Virus record (IMG/VR): IMGVR_UViG_3300030503_000566
Location: 1-64,000 of that record
Length of the DNA: 64,000 nucleotides
Origin: a virus
Direction: 5' to 3' (one strand)
A program made the position numbers and the translations under genes. Positions 16,632 through 25,967 of the stretch are shown piece after piece. Below the pieces are notes generated by a model. The model did not search any database. It saw nothing but the letters and a program-made list of their open reading frames with translations, and had not been told where the DNA came from. Numbering within the stretch: position 1 is the stretch's first letter; every line of letters begins with the position of its first letter.

Positions 16632-17629
16632 GATACTATATTTTTTGATTGTAAATATTTATAAACTACATCTGGTCCATAAACTTTGATTAGATCCCCA
16701 AAATCCTTGATTCCCTCAGCTAGGTAATTATCTGGTACATTTAGGTGTTTGAACCCATATTTACCAGTTAGCTCCAAGCTTTTCTTTTTACCCGGAGGAT
16801 CACTATCATAAGTTATATATACTTCGTTGCAGTTTTCTTGCAAAAATAAGGCCGATTGCTCGTTTAGTGCAACAACACTCTCATTTTGTACACTACATAC
16901 TGTAGGTAGGAATTTGGAGAGTATTATTCTATCCTTTCGGGCCTTAGCTACTAATCCCTTATTAGCCCCTTTTAAAGCTTCCAAATTCTCTACCCCATCT
17001 ATAGGGATATTAGTCTTCCATTTGCGATCTTTACAGGCATAGGGCCTATATATCTTCCACAGGCTTCCTAATCTATAGCCAAATGTCAATTCCCCTAGCC
17101 TCATTGGCTGTACTTGCCAATCTATCAAGAACTTACGTACTGCAAATATTTCATTATCTTTTAATTCCTTGGGAGTAATATAGAATTGCTCCCAATACCT
17201 TAGTTCCTCAAGCGTAAATCTACTTGTATATTTGACTTGAAAGAACTTAGGCTTAGTTTCTATAAGGGGTACTTGAGTAAAAACGGGTCTTTCTCTCTCT
17301 GTAGAGGGAATAGAGGTAATTCCTAAGTTGAAATCCCTCTCAATCCTTCTAAGAGCACTGTTATAATTGGGTAACATCTCCTTTTGCATAACAAATTGGA
17401 AACAATTACCTTTGAACTTATCATCTGCAAAATCAATATGATATAAAAAGCCCCCTCTACAACCTATAAGAAAACTAGGATGGTTATCCCTTCTTCCGGG
17501 CATAGGCGAGTTAAAAGCTTCTCCCAGCTTAAAATCCTCTCCAAGATAATACCTATAAATATCACTCTCACTAATCCTGTTTAGGATTTCTTTTGCTGTT
17601 AAATTTGTTATTACTTTACCAGTAACCAT
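16628..17629 (-). CDS. DNA primase (toprim type)
   Basis: 333 residues. The N-terminal part resembles the DnaG catalytic lead (FLIGCRGGFLYHIDFADDKFKGNCFQFV without a clear zinc finger). The toprim core includes LVAKARKDRIIL, NEQSALFLQENC and EVYITYDSDPPGKKKS with D275 and D277. It makes primers for the replisome together with the DnaB-like helicase. A weak promoter overlaps the terminator upstream. Confidence 0.85.
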   Translation of the reverse strand: MVTGKVITNLTAKEILNRISESDIYRYYLGEDFKLGEAFNSPMPGRRDNHPSFLIGCRGGFLYHIDFADDKFKGNCFQFVMQKEMLPNYNSALRRIERDFNLGITSIPSTERERPVFTQVPLIETKPKFFQVKYTSRFTLEELRYWEQFYITPKELKDNEIFAVRKFLIDWQVQPMRLGELTFGYRLGSLWKIYRPYACKDRKWKTNIPIDGVENLEALKGANKGLVAKARKDRIILSKFLPTVCSVQNESVVALNEQSALFLQENCNEVYITYDSDPPGKKKSLELTGKYGFKHLNVPDNYLAEGIKDFGDLIKVYGPDVVYKYLQSKNIVS

Positions 17630-17633
17630 TATG

Positions 17634-17664
17634 CAAATCTACATATTTTAATTGTAAAATAAAA
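17634..17664 (-). promoter_or_regulatory. Candidate weak promoter of the primase gene
   Basis: A TAGATTTG -7 element (17634-17641, minus strand) lies 4 nt before the ATG at 17629. The -33 position 19 nt upstream reads TTTT instead of TTTG and overlaps the upstream terminator's tail. If used, the mRNA would be nearly leaderless. Confidence 0.4.
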
Positions 17665-17690
17665 AAGCCCACCCTAGAAAGGGTAGGCTT
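17661..17690 (-). terminator. Intrinsic terminator after the candidate SSB gene
   Basis: On the minus strand the stem AAGCCTACCCT/AGGGTGGGCTT (one U-G pair) is followed by TTTTATTTT. It separates the unit ending at 17725 from the primase unit. Confidence 0.85.
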
Positions 17691-17724
17691 GTTATACCTC
17701 TAGTAAGAGATACCATCACAAATT

Positions 17725-18546
17725 TTAAAGGTCGGGGCCATCTTCACTAATTGAGGTCTCCTCACCCGCTGCAATATTTTCTGCTGGATTATAGCTGTGT
17801 AAGGTTTTCAAAGAATCTCCATAGAAATCTTTGCATCCATACTCAGGATCTTCCACACTTGCAACAAACTTCTCCACAAACTTGGGTAGTTTAGCTCCAT
17901 TCAACCTAAAGAATTTCATATAGAAACCGGGTAAGAAGTTTCTATTATACACCTGCTGATATTCCTTTTCTCCATCCTTAGAGGTAGCAATGGTAGCAAG
18001 GGCTACAATACTTTGTGCGTACACACTTCCAATCATGTCACTGATTTCTTTTACATTACCCCTCATCAGCTTTTTCCACTCAAATTCCAGTTTTGCATCT
18101 GGGTCTCTCGTCTCAACTTTAAGCCAAGATCTAAGGAACCTATAAAGCTCCTCTTCTCCCACATGGGCAAATCTAAATGTCCTTCCGCCCTCATTGAACC
18201 AAGTGGGTAAATTCTCCTCACTATCTGCCCAACTAGTGTCACCAATACTATTGATATATTGATGTTTAGTCTCATCCTTATTTACTCTATCGGTGTCTTT
18301 AAGATAGAATTGAACTTTAAACAACCCTCCTTTTACCACCTCTTTTAGCCAAACTGCCAATGACAGAGTCTGTGCCCCATCTTTACTATCTTCTTTTAGA
18401 TACTCAGGGTCTTTCTCTAATTCCACCCCCAGTAATTTCTCTAGCTCTTCTCTTGAAGGATTAACTGCTACTATATTAGCTTCAAATAATCCTATTTGCT
18501 TTTCATACTCTTTAATTTCTCTTACTCTTCCTTGAACTGCACTCAT
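17725..18546 (-). CDS. Candidate single-stranded DNA-binding protein
   Basis: 273 residues, beta-rich and aromatic, ending in a short acidic tail (SISEDGPDL) as in SSB proteins. Its place between the primase, the Sak4-like ATPase and the helicases fits an SSB role, but no OB-fold signature is certain by eye. The start lies in the GTACACTATG context. A terminator follows. Alternative: another replisome accessory protein. Confidence 0.5.
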   Translation of the reverse strand: MSAVQGRVREIKEYEKQIGLFEANIVAVNPSREELEKLLGVELEKDPEYLKEDSKDGAQTLSLAVWLKEVVKGGLFKVQFYLKDTDRVNKDETKHQYINSIGDTSWADSEENLPTWFNEGGRTFRFAHVGEEELYRFLRSWLKVETRDPDAKLEFEWKKLMRGNVKEISDMIGSVYAQSIVALATIATSKDGEKEYQQVYNRNFLPGFYMKFFRLNGAKLPKFVEKFVASVEDPEYGCKDFYGDSLKTLHSYNPAENIAAGEETSISEDGPDL

Positions 18547-18573
18547 AGTGTACTTTTTTTATTAAAACTTTAA

Positions 18574-18810
18574 TTATAAACTAGCTAATAATTCGGCCTT
18601 TGTGCCAAAAACTTTATCTGCATCAGGAAATACGAAATCTGAATTAGCATGACCATCCCAGATTTTGTGAGGAAGTTGTATCATATACTTTACTTTTGTG
18701 ATACTCTCTGTTGCCTCACAATTAACCCAATATACTACACCCTCTTCAATCTTTCCATTTACAATTGTTAATACTTTATCTCTGGGATTAAATTTAGTTG
18801 TTATTGTCAT
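18574..18810 (-). CDS. Small SH3/KOW-like protein, 78 aa
   Basis: 78 residues: FNPRDKVLTIVNGKIEEG, then VYWVNCEAT, then a strand (VKYMIQLP), a pattern typical of small beta-barrel phage proteins. It lies 27 nt upstream of the candidate SSB gene. Function unknown. Confidence 0.65.
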   Translation of the reverse strand: MTITTKFNPRDKVLTIVNGKIEEGVVYWVNCEATESITKVKYMIQLPHKIWDGHANSDFVFPDADKVFGTKAELLASL

Positions 18811-18821
18811 AGTTTTGTCAT

Positions 18822-18995
18822 TTAATCAACATCCCAATCAGCTACAAATTCTAAGGCTGCCTCTTCAGGAGTTTTATTTTCTCTCATATCTTCCATAACT
18901 GTATCCCAATCAGGATTTTGTGTGATACTTCTTTCTCTTAGGAGTATTACAACTCTGTCATAATACTTCATCTCAGGAGTTATTACATTATTCAT
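18822..18995 (-). CDS. Small acidic protein, 57 aa
   Basis: 57 residues, helical and acidic, with REN-KTPEEAALEFVADWDVD at the end. It resembles the next small gene only in being acidic. Open from ATG 18995 to TAA 18822-18824. Function unknown. Confidence 0.6.
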   Translation of the reverse strand: MNNVITPEMKYYDRVVILLRERSITQNPDWDTVMEDMRENKTPEEAALEFVADWDVD

Positions 18996-19017
18996 TTTAT
19001 TGGGTATTTCTTATTAG

Positions 19018-19155
19018 CTATTGAGCAACTTCAAATGCACTCATTCCATTTTCTTGCATTTGTGCCACTTCTCCTAGGTCAGGATCTATATTAGAATGAG
19101 CTAACATTAGCTCGGCTTCTACATCCGCATAGAAATCCATAAGACTCTCATCCAT
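19018..19155 (-). CDS. Small acidic protein, 45 aa
   Basis: 45 residues, strongly acidic (MDESLMDFYADVEAELML...). It may mimic DNA or bind a basic partner, but nothing proves this. It sits 11 nt downstream of the next gene. Function unknown. Confidence 0.55.
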   Translation of the reverse strand: MDESLMDFYADVEAELMLAHSNIDPDLGEVAQMQENGMSAFEVAQ

Positions 19156-19165
19156 AGTATATTAT

Positions 19166-19480
19166 TTAAGGTAAATGAAATCCCTCTACTCCCCTTTGTT
19201 TTCTATCTTGTTCTCTATGATCCAGAGAAAGGATAGCATTTTGTATATGAGCTATTGCTTCAACATTCTCATTACAAGGCATTGCATCATCTAGAATATC
19301 TAACTCTCTTAAACATGCTTTTAACACTTCTCTAATAGTAGTGCCATTTCTAATGGTTACTAAAGCTTTACTTTCACCTCTTGGTTCCCTAATTACAAAG
19401 TCAAGATATCTACCTATATTGAGATTGTTCAGATCATCTTCTGAATATGGTTGTGAAAATAATCCTAATTTATGCCTCAT
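19166..19480 (-). CDS. Unknown protein, 104 aa
   Basis: 104 residues, mixed alpha/beta, with FVIREPRGESKALVTIRNG and two helices. It overlaps the Sak4-like ATPase gene by 11 nt, which suggests coupled expression. No family recognised. Confidence 0.7.
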   Translation of the reverse strand: MRHKLGLFSQPYSEDDLNNLNIGRYLDFVIREPRGESKALVTIRNGTTIREVLKACLRELDILDDAMPCNENVEAIAHIQNAILSLDHREQDRKQRGVEGFHLP

Positions 19481-20306
19481 TTTTATCGATATTTACAAAG
19501 ATTTTTGACCAATCGAGTGGCCCATTATATCCTACTAGATGTGAAGAACCTCTCATCCCCCCCACTTTTTCCTCATTATTTTGAAAATTGATCATGGTTT
19601 TTCCATCCTGATGATATATATACCCAATAGCATCCAATTCTCTGGCGATAATCTCTTTGAGAATTCCAGTTAAGGCCAGACCTCTTTCTGTAATCTCTAC
19701 ATTTTCATTATTTACCTTTCTAGTGATCTTATTTTCAACGTGATGCATAATAAAGATGGTGCATATTTGCCCCAGAGTACTCATCTCTCTATAGAGGTCT
19801 ACTAGCTCAATTCTAGACCATTTATAACCATAACCTCCCTCTTGATCATTAATACTTTGATAATCTTCATGACCAAATGGCATAATTTTACCCCAGAGCT
19901 CCTTTTTATTAGGATGATCCTCTTTATTCCACCTATTCCAGTTTTTACCTGCATTGGTCTTCATATACCTCTCAGTACCTGTCCACGCAGTCCATGTATC
20001 TACAATAGTAAGACTATCAACAGCTACGAATTTATATTTTTTAGGACTCTCTTTAAGTTTCTTAATGACGGCCCTAAGCCAAGCTATACTCTCTAAAGGG
20101 TTTAATCCATCAGGAATCCTCAGCTTTAGTCCCCTCTTAAAGTCTGTACCTCTAGGTTCTAGAGATATTGTTAAACAGTCTGGGAGGTCTAAAACTGCTG
20201 ATGTTTTACCAACTTTAGCCTTTCCAAATAATCCTAACGTAGCTGGATTCTCTAATATAGCTTCTGTAGGTTCTGAGGGTAATTCAATATCAAATTCTTT
20301 AATCAT
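19470..20306 (-). CDS. RecA-like AAA ATPase (Sak4/AAA_24-like)
   Basis: 278 residues. The Walker A GKAKVGKTS spans 28-36. The Walker B-like strand is KFVAVDSLTIVD, and ICTIFIMHHVEN is the following core strand. AAA_24 (Sak4) proteins are RecA-core ATPases of phage recombination and annealing, usually next to an SSB. The candidate SSB lies 0.9 kb downstream. It overlaps genes on both sides by 8-11 nt. Confidence 0.75.
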   Translation of the reverse strand: MIKEFDIELPSEPTEAILENPATLGLFGKAKVGKTSAVLDLPDCLTISLEPRGTDFKRGLKLRIPDGLNPLESIAWLRAVIKKLKESPKKYKFVAVDSLTIVDTWTAWTGTERYMKTNAGKNWNRWNKEDHPNKKELWGKIMPFGHEDYQSINDQEGGYGYKWSRIELVDLYREMSTLGQICTIFIMHHVENKITRKVNNENVEITERGLALTGILKEIIARELDAIGYIYHQDGKTMINFQNNEEKVGGMRGSSHLVGYNGPLDWSKIFVNIDKNEA

Positions 20307-20556
20307 TTATCTCTCCAGTTTTGATATATTCAAAGTATTGTTTTGCTATCTCTCTTACTCCTAACGTCCTACCCGTAATATCAGTTATGATTATACCTCT
20401 GGATATAACTTCAATTGCCCTTTCCAGACAATATTTCCTTAATTCTTGATCATCTTTCTCTGGACAATGTATATACATATATCCACTTGTTACAGTAGTG
20501 GTACCATCATCTCCCTGAGTTGTTATTGGGAAATTCCCTTCATTTATAGTTTCCAT
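20299..20556 (-). CDS. Small protein of unknown function, 85 aa
   Basis: 85 residues. GYMYIHCPEKDDQELRKYCLERA suggests a small alpha/beta protein with two Cys that could bind metal only weakly. It overlaps the ATPase gene by 8 nt. No family recognised. Confidence 0.7.
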   Translation of the reverse strand: METINEGNFPITTQGDDGTTTVTSGYMYIHCPEKDDQELRKYCLERAIEVISRGIIITDITGRTLGVREIAKQYFEYIKTGEIND

Positions 20557-20569
20557 ATTTGTTTAAAGT

Positions 20570-20728
20570 TTATTTTAATTCTTCATCATCATAAATGTCA
20601 CCAGTTACTATCTTTTTCACCCTTACAGTGAACATATGTCCTAACCCCCAAACAGTCAATGCTAAAAGAAAAGCAAACCCTATATAGTGCTTAAAGTCCT
20701 GAAATATGAATCTTAATATCTCTAACAT
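20570..20728 (-). CDS. Membrane micropeptide, 52 aa
   Basis: 52 residues with one transmembrane helix (YIGFAFLLALTVWGLGHMF) and an acidic C-tail (DDEELK). It has its own consensus promoter (20734-20765), whose -33 box lies in the helicase gene. Role unknown; membrane anchoring of the replisome is one possibility (speculation). Confidence 0.65.
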   Translation of the reverse strand: MLEILRFIFQDFKHYIGFAFLLALTVWGLGHMFTVRVKKIVTGDIYDDEELK

Positions 20729-20733
20729 ACGTG

Positions 20734-20765
20734 CAAATTTAATGATTATTCATCTTTAGGCCAAA
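20734..20765 (-). promoter_or_regulatory. Bacteroidota-type promoter
   Basis: Minus strand: TTTG (20762-20765), 20-nt spacer, TAAATTTG (20734-20741). The -7 box lies 5 nt before the micropeptide ATG (20728), so the transcript would be almost leaderless. Confidence 0.7.
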
Positions 20766-21939
20766 TATATTCGCTGATATATTGTGATCCTATTCCTCTT
20801 GTAGCTCTATCAAAATAATCTTCATCCTTTGTACCTCTGAGGATGAGTATGTAGACTTCAGGGGCAATAGATCTTAATGATCGACCTATCATTTGTTCTG
20901 CACTACCACTTTGATTATCAAGTTGTACTATAATGGCAGCCTCTATACCATTCAAGTTCATACTCTCTCTCAACATACCAACTGCATAAATATGCCTTGT
21001 TTTACCCTTTTGAAAGAGATTTAGAGATTCTTCAATTTCTTTTTTGGAAATTTTACTATGAATGGTCAGACTACCCCCTAATTCATCAGCCTGCTCTATA
21101 GAACCACAAAAACAGATATACCTTTTATCAGCTAGATATTGGAGGAGTAGTTGGGCAGCATCAGTTTTAGCTTTTGCTATAAACTTCTTACGCAGCCCCA
21201 TAATCTGTATCCATCTGTTATGTATCCAGTTCTGCTCCCCGCTTTCATCTGCTTCTCCTATTTGCTCCTCAAACCAATCTATTTTTTTACTTAGCTCTTT
21301 ATAATACTCCTTGGCCGTCATCATTCTAGCAGTAATTGCTCCCCCTCCTTTAGGTTTTTTAGTCCAAGGGGAAATAAAAACTTTCTTCGTATTTTCTAGA
21401 TCTACATAAACCACATAAATCTTAGGTTCTGGTAGTATTCCTCTATCTATAGCAGTTTGAAGGGAAATATGATACTCATAAAAGCCTGTTTTATAGGCCT
21501 TTATTCTCTTTTTAACCTCTTCTCCAACTGTAGCAGAAAGAGATATAATCTTATCACATTTAATGGTTTTAAGGTAATCTTCCCTCATTTCACTAAGAGC
21601 ATGACACTCATCAAGAATGAGAATATCTACTTCTTCCTCTACGTATTTGTGTAGTGAGGCATAGCATAGGAAGGTAACGCCAGTTAACAAGTAAGTTAAC
21701 CCCCATTTGGAGAACTCATCTCTCCAGTTCTGCTCATGGTTTGTCTCTTTTAAAACTATATAAATCTTTGGATATAAGCAGCTTGCGCTCCTAAGGTTTT
21801 CTATTATTCTGATTGCAGTTAATGTCTTACTAGTGCCGGTTGCCCAAGCGAGAAGGAGATTAAAATACTTATCAGAAAGCATTATTGCATTCTCTTGTAT
21901 CATCCCCTTCTCTCTTGAAGCTTTTTCAATATCAAACAT
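20746..21939 (-). CDS. SF2 DNA helicase (SNF2/DEAD-like)
   Basis: 397 residues, short for a SNF2 protein. Motif I is AWATGTSKT (31-39, Thr/Ser instead of the usual Gly-Lys-Gly), motif II LDECHAL (D110-E111-C112-H113), motif III SAT (135-137) and motif VI QMIGRSLRS near 360. A helicase or branch-migration role in replication is likely. It overlaps the 80-aa gene upstream by 8 nt. Confidence 0.8.
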   Translation of the reverse strand: MFDIEKASREKGMIQENAIMLSDKYFNLLLAWATGTSKTLTAIRIIENLRSASCLYPKIYIVLKETNHEQNWRDEFSKWGLTYLLTGVTFLCYASLHKYVEEEVDILILDECHALSEMREDYLKTIKCDKIISLSATVGEEVKKRIKAYKTGFYEYHISLQTAIDRGILPEPKIYVVYVDLENTKKVFISPWTKKPKGGGAITARMMTAKEYYKELSKKIDWFEEQIGEADESGEQNWIHNRWIQIMGLRKKFIAKAKTDAAQLLLQYLADKRYICFCGSIEQADELGGSLTIHSKISKKEIEESLNLFQKGKTRHIYAVGMLRESMNLNGIEAAIIVQLDNQSGSAEQMIGRSLRSIAPEVYILILRGTKDEDYFDRATRGIGSQYISEYIWPKDE

Positions 21940-22174
21940 ATATTAGCATTAAATGGGTAAATCCTTTTGCTTTTGACATTTGAAGAAATGCATTATATAG
22001 ATTAGTAGGCACCCCATCACTTTGATCTTGTATATACATATCTGTCGGCACTATCAAATATCTATCCTGATGATCGGTAACCACAGGTTTATCCTCCTTA
22101 CCTAGGACATGCATCCCTTTAAAGTACTCAAAAGAGAGGGCTAATTGTTCTTGTCTCAACTGTAAAATATTCAA
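21932..22174 (-). CDS. Small protein, 80 aa
   Basis: 80 residues, helix-strand mix, with a KPVVTDHQDRYLIVPTDMYI strand pair. It overlaps the SF2 helicase start by 8 nt. Function unknown. Confidence 0.7.
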   Translation of the reverse strand: MNILQLRQEQLALSFEYFKGMHVLGKEDKPVVTDHQDRYLIVPTDMYIQDQSDGVPTNLYNAFLQMSKAKGFTHLMLIYV

Positions 22175-22200
22175 ATTATGGATTTAAAAGGTTATAAGTA

Positions 22201-22449
22201 TCAACTATTTGTTTCAAACTGCCATTGCTGATCTATATTGAAATTATACTCTCTTGGAAAAGGATTATTCTGAAATAGATATTTATCTGTTTGAAAGTCA
22301 TTTTCCCCAATGGGGTTACCTACTGTTAATGTTTTTAATGATAAATAAGTACCTCCATTTACATACCCTAAAAGTTCTAGCTGTTTCGTAAATTCGTCCT
22401 TTCTTGATGCTTCTCCATTTAAAATTAAAGAGTGCTTAAATATACCCAT
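22201..22449 (-). CDS. Small protein, 82 aa
   Basis: 82 residues, with FPREYNFNIDQQWQFETNS at the end. It lies 12 nt downstream of the DnaB-like helicase gene. No family recognised. Confidence 0.7.
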   Translation of the reverse strand: MGIFKHSLILNGEASRKDEFTKQLELLGYVNGGTYLSLKTLTVGNPIGENDFQTDKYLFQNNPFPREYNFNIDQQWQFETNS

Positions 22450-22461
22450 TGTTGTTATGTT

Positions 22462-23532
22462 TTATATTGTTGGTAAAAAATAGGAACCATCCATTATACT
22501 CTGATAGGAAAAACTGGACATATTTGAAGGTTTAGGTAACTCCTTAAAGAAACCAGTTGCTCCTTGCATACCCATCCCTATATTTATGTCACTCTCACCA
22601 TAAGAATTCTTTAGGATTGATATACTCCTGAAGTGCCTCTCACCATTCTCACTTACAAATTGATCTGCATCATAGGAGAGATTCTTAGTTCTATATCTTA
22701 AAGGTTCAAATATACTTAATAATTGATCACAATCCTCTGCTGGTCTACCACTCTCTTTAACATCATCGATGGTTGGCTCGAAGCTCTCTTGCTTACTGTA
22801 GAGAGGATTATTGAGACCTCTGGTAAGCTGAGCAACATCTACAGGAGCATACCCAAGATAGTCCCTTGACCACTGTGCATATTCAGATAGCTTATCAATA
22901 GCTTCTTTTTTATTCATTTTACTCTCTACTTTTACTAGACCATGATGATCAAATATAGGAATAACTACCTCATTAGGGTCATTAGGGTGATAAATCTTGG
23001 TGAACTCATCTATAACTTCCTCAGTCCCATGGGATAAGGCGTATCTCTTAAGAACTTTATATATACCAGTAGGGTTTTGAGGGCCTTCAATAATCTCTAC
23101 CATATTCATTAGTTCATCTATATAGTCTTCGTACATCTCAAAGTATGCCCTCTCTGTGTCATTTATTTTATTCTCCCACCATCCTAACAATTTTGCTATT
23201 GGTATAAGTACTCCATGATCTAGGAAGATTTTTCTTGAGACCCATTTAGCTAAAGTGAGTACCTTACTCCTCTCCATAGAGAAGAGAAAGACTTTCATTC
23301 TTATATTCCTTTTATTAGCTTTACTTCTTATAAAATCAAAGGGATTAAGGATAAATGCATTGTGAACAAATGCACTTTTACCACTCCCACTAGGTCCGAA
23401 AACTAAGGTATATATCCTTTTATTAAGGCGCACAAATTTATTTAATCTAGGAAAACCGATAGGGAGACCCTCATTTTCTCCGAGAATCCCCCTATCAACC
23501 TCCTGTCTTAGTAGTGAAAACTCTGAACTCAT
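22462..23532 (-). CDS. DnaB-like replicative helicase
   Basis: 356 residues. It corresponds to the RecA-like C-terminal domain of DnaB, without the N-terminal primase-binding domain. Walker A is GPSGSGKS (46-53); KVFLFSMERSK, VIPIFDHHGLV (Walker B strand) and QLTRGLNN follow, plus KESGRPAEDCDQ, matching the DnaB ESG/SG motif. It unwinds the fork together with the toprim primase. It overlaps the RNA ligase gene by 4 nt. Confidence 0.85.
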   Translation of the reverse strand: MSSEFSLLRQEVDRGILGENEGLPIGFPRLNKFVRLNKRIYTLVFGPSGSGKSAFVHNAFILNPFDFIRSKANKRNIRMKVFLFSMERSKVLTLAKWVSRKIFLDHGVLIPIAKLLGWWENKINDTERAYFEMYEDYIDELMNMVEIIEGPQNPTGIYKVLKRYALSHGTEEVIDEFTKIYHPNDPNEVVIPIFDHHGLVKVESKMNKKEAIDKLSEYAQWSRDYLGYAPVDVAQLTRGLNNPLYSKQESFEPTIDDVKESGRPAEDCDQLLSIFEPLRYRTKNLSYDADQFVSENGERHFRSISILKNSYGESDINIGMGMQGATGFFKELPKPSNMSSFSYQSIMDGSYFLPTI

Positions 23533-24590
23533 TCCTTTTCTTTTAATAAGAATTGATTAGATATTACCTTAAACGAAATTGTCCTCTCTAAGTTTCTCAA
23601 CACCAAGCCCTCTCTTGAGGTTTTAGGGTTGAGCACTGATGGACCATCAGCAAGTTTAATCAAATCTTCAATTTCTTCTGGTAGTTCAAATCTATCACTT
23701 AAAAAAGGTACGTGCTCTATTTGTAGTAGGCCACAATAGTTTTGGAATTTAAACATATTCATATATTGTTGATTGTCAATATCAAATATGTTAAAAGCTT
23801 TAATTGTATTACCTTTAAGATTATAAGGATTTCCTTGAATACCTTCACCTATTAATTCCCCTTGGAGGCAAATATTCTCATTAATTCCTCTCATATATTC
23901 TTCCAACCTTAAATTTCTGGTAGCTTTCCAAAATGCATTTCCTTCAGTTTCAATCAATTCTAGGTTCCTACTACATACACCAAAAGTATCATTATTTAGA
24001 TAACAGGTAAAGGAGGAACCATCTAATTTCTCACTGACATAATATTTACTCTTCTTTAAATTCTCATATATCCCTGAGAGATTTTGTATCCTCTCCTCAT
24101 CTGTTTTCCTAAGGAAAGCTGGAAAATTACCTTTTACTTTACCCCCTAGTCGTGCGGGTACCGGTGGGTCCCACTTAACTACTCCTAGCTCATCAGTTAC
24201 GTCATTCCCAATGTTAAATCCATCTCTTACAATATAATTTTCTGCACAGTCGCAGTATCTTTTATCTGGTAAAATACTAATATCTGGTAAAATACTAACT
24301 GGTAATACCAACCCTTGAGATATTTGCCCCCTAAGTTTAATAGTTTTTAGTCTTAAACCCTCTATATCCCCCATTTTTCTATAGGAGTTCTTCTTCAAAA
24401 ACTCATACTTCTCCTCTAATGGTAGGAAGCTATCTACCTCAAAGTATACACAGAGATCTCCTACCTTAAATTCTCCTTTTTTTACTACTACCTTCCATCC
24501 CCTGACTGTCGCAACCTCTATATTATCAGAATTTGGTATTTCTTCCAAATTCACTATCTTTTCAATTGTTGCTAATTTTCTCTCTTCCAT
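23529..24590 (-). CDS. RNA ligase of the DRB0094 (Rnl5-like) type
   Basis: 353 residues. The N-terminal OB-like domain (residues 1-100, beginning MEERKLATIEKIV) is followed by the nucleotidyltransferase core: EKLDGSS with the lysine K188 (adenylation site), CSRN, EGLVLRN and SFKVISNQ. Such ligases seal RNA nicks, for example after tRNA cleavage by host anticodon nucleases. An in-frame duplication SILPDISILPD lies near residue 100. It overlaps the glycosyltransferase gene by 29 nt. Confidence 0.85.
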   Translation of the reverse strand: MEERKLATIEKIVNLEEIPNSDNIEVATVRGWKVVVKKGEFKVGDLCVYFEVDSFLPLEEKYEFLKKNSYRKMGDIEGLRLKTIKLRGQISQGLVLPVSILPDISILPDKRYCDCAENYIVRDGFNIGNDVTDELGVVKWDPPVPARLGGKVKGNFPAFLRKTDEERIQNLSGIYENLKKSKYYVSEKLDGSSFTCYLNNDTFGVCSRNLELIETEGNAFWKATRNLRLEEYMRGINENICLQGELIGEGIQGNPYNLKGNTIKAFNIFDIDNQQYMNMFKFQNYCGLLQIEHVPFLSDRFELPEEIEDLIKLADGPSVLNPKTSREGLVLRNLERTISFKVISNQFLLKEKE

Positions 24591-25293
24591 TATTTTCTAA
24601 GGTACTTTTATATATTAAAACTTTCCTAGTATCACTTGCTAAATGACCTAGATGTACATACATATCATATGCTTTATGATCTGGATCAGCTAATTTCTCA
24701 CACTCTAGGTATAGAGCATCTTTTACCGCCTTGCCATTAGAATAATGTTTATGTTCAATTATTATATCGGCAAAATAATGGATGTTATTAATCCTTATAC
24801 CTAAATCTTTCCAATAATTGTCTATATAGAAATGAGTCAATGTGGGAGGAGCCATGGACCCAACAGCTTCAACTATCTCTCTATGGATGAAGATATTATT
24901 AGGGAGTATCTCCCCTTGTAAAAGATCATTACAATAAACAATACCCCTATTCTCCTCTATCTTATTTACTACTCTATCTTCCCAGTTTTCAGTTTGAAAA
25001 ACACAATCATCCCCCATAAATGCAACACCTATAGAGGGACCAAAGTCTCCTCTTATAATTCCTTCAGCTACAATATTTAGCTTAGGTGTTAGCATATATC
25101 TTTTATCCAAAACTACTACAGTTACTCCCATCCTCACCTCTTCAAATAACCTTTTATATTTATTTGTTTCGTCTTTATCTATCACTACTAACATCTCTGT
25201 CCTCTCACCCCTAGTTTTAGTATAGCTATCTATTAGATCCCATAAAGACTCTCTACCTCCTCTTGAGGGTACTATAATAAATACTTTCTTCAT
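24562..25293 (-). CDS. Glycosyltransferase-like protein (GT-A fold)
   Basis: 243 residues. It starts MKKVFIIVPSRGGRESL, with VVIDKDET and a DXD-like FMGDDCVF near residue 100, followed by an acceptor-binding part with an aromatic stretch. It could glycosylate DNA bases, sugars or a structural protein; the early-gene position favours nucleic-acid modification over surface decoration (inference). It overlaps the genes on both sides. Confidence 0.7.
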   Translation of the reverse strand: MKKVFIIVPSRGGRESLWDLIDSYTKTRGERTEMLVVIDKDETNKYKRLFEEVRMGVTVVVLDKRYMLTPKLNIVAEGIIRGDFGPSIGVAFMGDDCVFQTENWEDRVVNKIEENRGIVYCNDLLQGEILPNNIFIHREIVEAVGSMAPPTLTHFYIDNYWKDLGIRINNIHYFADIIIEHKHYSNGKAVKDALYLECEKLADPDHKAYDMYVHLGHLASDTRKVLIYKSTLENNGREKISNN

Positions 25294-25967
25294 ATATCAA
25301 TCCTTTTTGTTATTGCATCAACTGTTAATACTGCTTCCGGTGTTCTAAGTAGCTCAATAAATGGCTCAAATGTCCTCTGATTTAAATACGTTAGGCTGTT
25401 CTGAAAATAAGACATCTTGTTATGTCCTACTCTTATACTTTCTTCCATCTTTTGTGTCTTCTCTAACTCCAAGGCACCTATCATCTCCTCTATAGTATAT
25501 TCACCCTCCGTAAGTATTTTGTGTATCTTTGGTATACATTGCTCTTTATTCTGCCTGAGGGTTCTACTACCTTTAAATTGTTTACCTTTATAGGTAAAGT
25601 TATCAGTTCCCGGATATGCTTTCCACCATAAGTCGAAATTGTTCACTATAAGCTCCTGCTTTTCTCTTTTCTTCTTCACTATAGATATATTGCCTATTCC
25701 AATATCTGATAGTAGTTGATTCCCCGAAGGTAAGATTTCTCCTATAGCCGAAAGGTATCCCTTCCTTATTAATGTTTGCTTCCATGATTCTCCTCTACCT
25801 GCATTTATATGTTTAGTTAAATCAGTCCCCTGAGCAAATCCCTCTAGTATGAAAATATGATTTAAATCAATTCCCAACTGAAGGATTTGCTCAAAGGTCT
25901 TACTATTGATTGGAATTATGCTCTTTTCTTCCTGTAAATCTAGCGCTACGCCAGTTTGTTCTTCCAT
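25290..25967 (-). CDS. Replisome-organizer-like protein
   Basis: 225 residues from the ATG at 25967; the upstream TTG is rejected because it lies in the promoter -7 box. The second half holds FDLWWKAYPGTDNFTYKGK and a long helix (IEEMIGALELEKTQ), resembling C-terminal domains of phage replisome organizers (helicase loaders). A consensus promoter sits immediately upstream, so the mRNA would be leaderless. The start context is GTACACTATG. Confidence 0.55.
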   Translation of the reverse strand: MEEQTGVALDLQEEKSIIPINSKTFEQILQLGIDLNHIFILEGFAQGTDLTKHINAGRGESWKQTLIRKGYLSAIGEILPSGNQLLSDIGIGNISIVKKKREKQELIVNNFDLWWKAYPGTDNFTYKGKQFKGSRTLRQNKEQCIPKIHKILTEGEYTIEEMIGALELEKTQKMEESIRVGHNKMSYFQNSLTYLNQRTFEPFIELLRTPEAVLTVDAITKRIDI

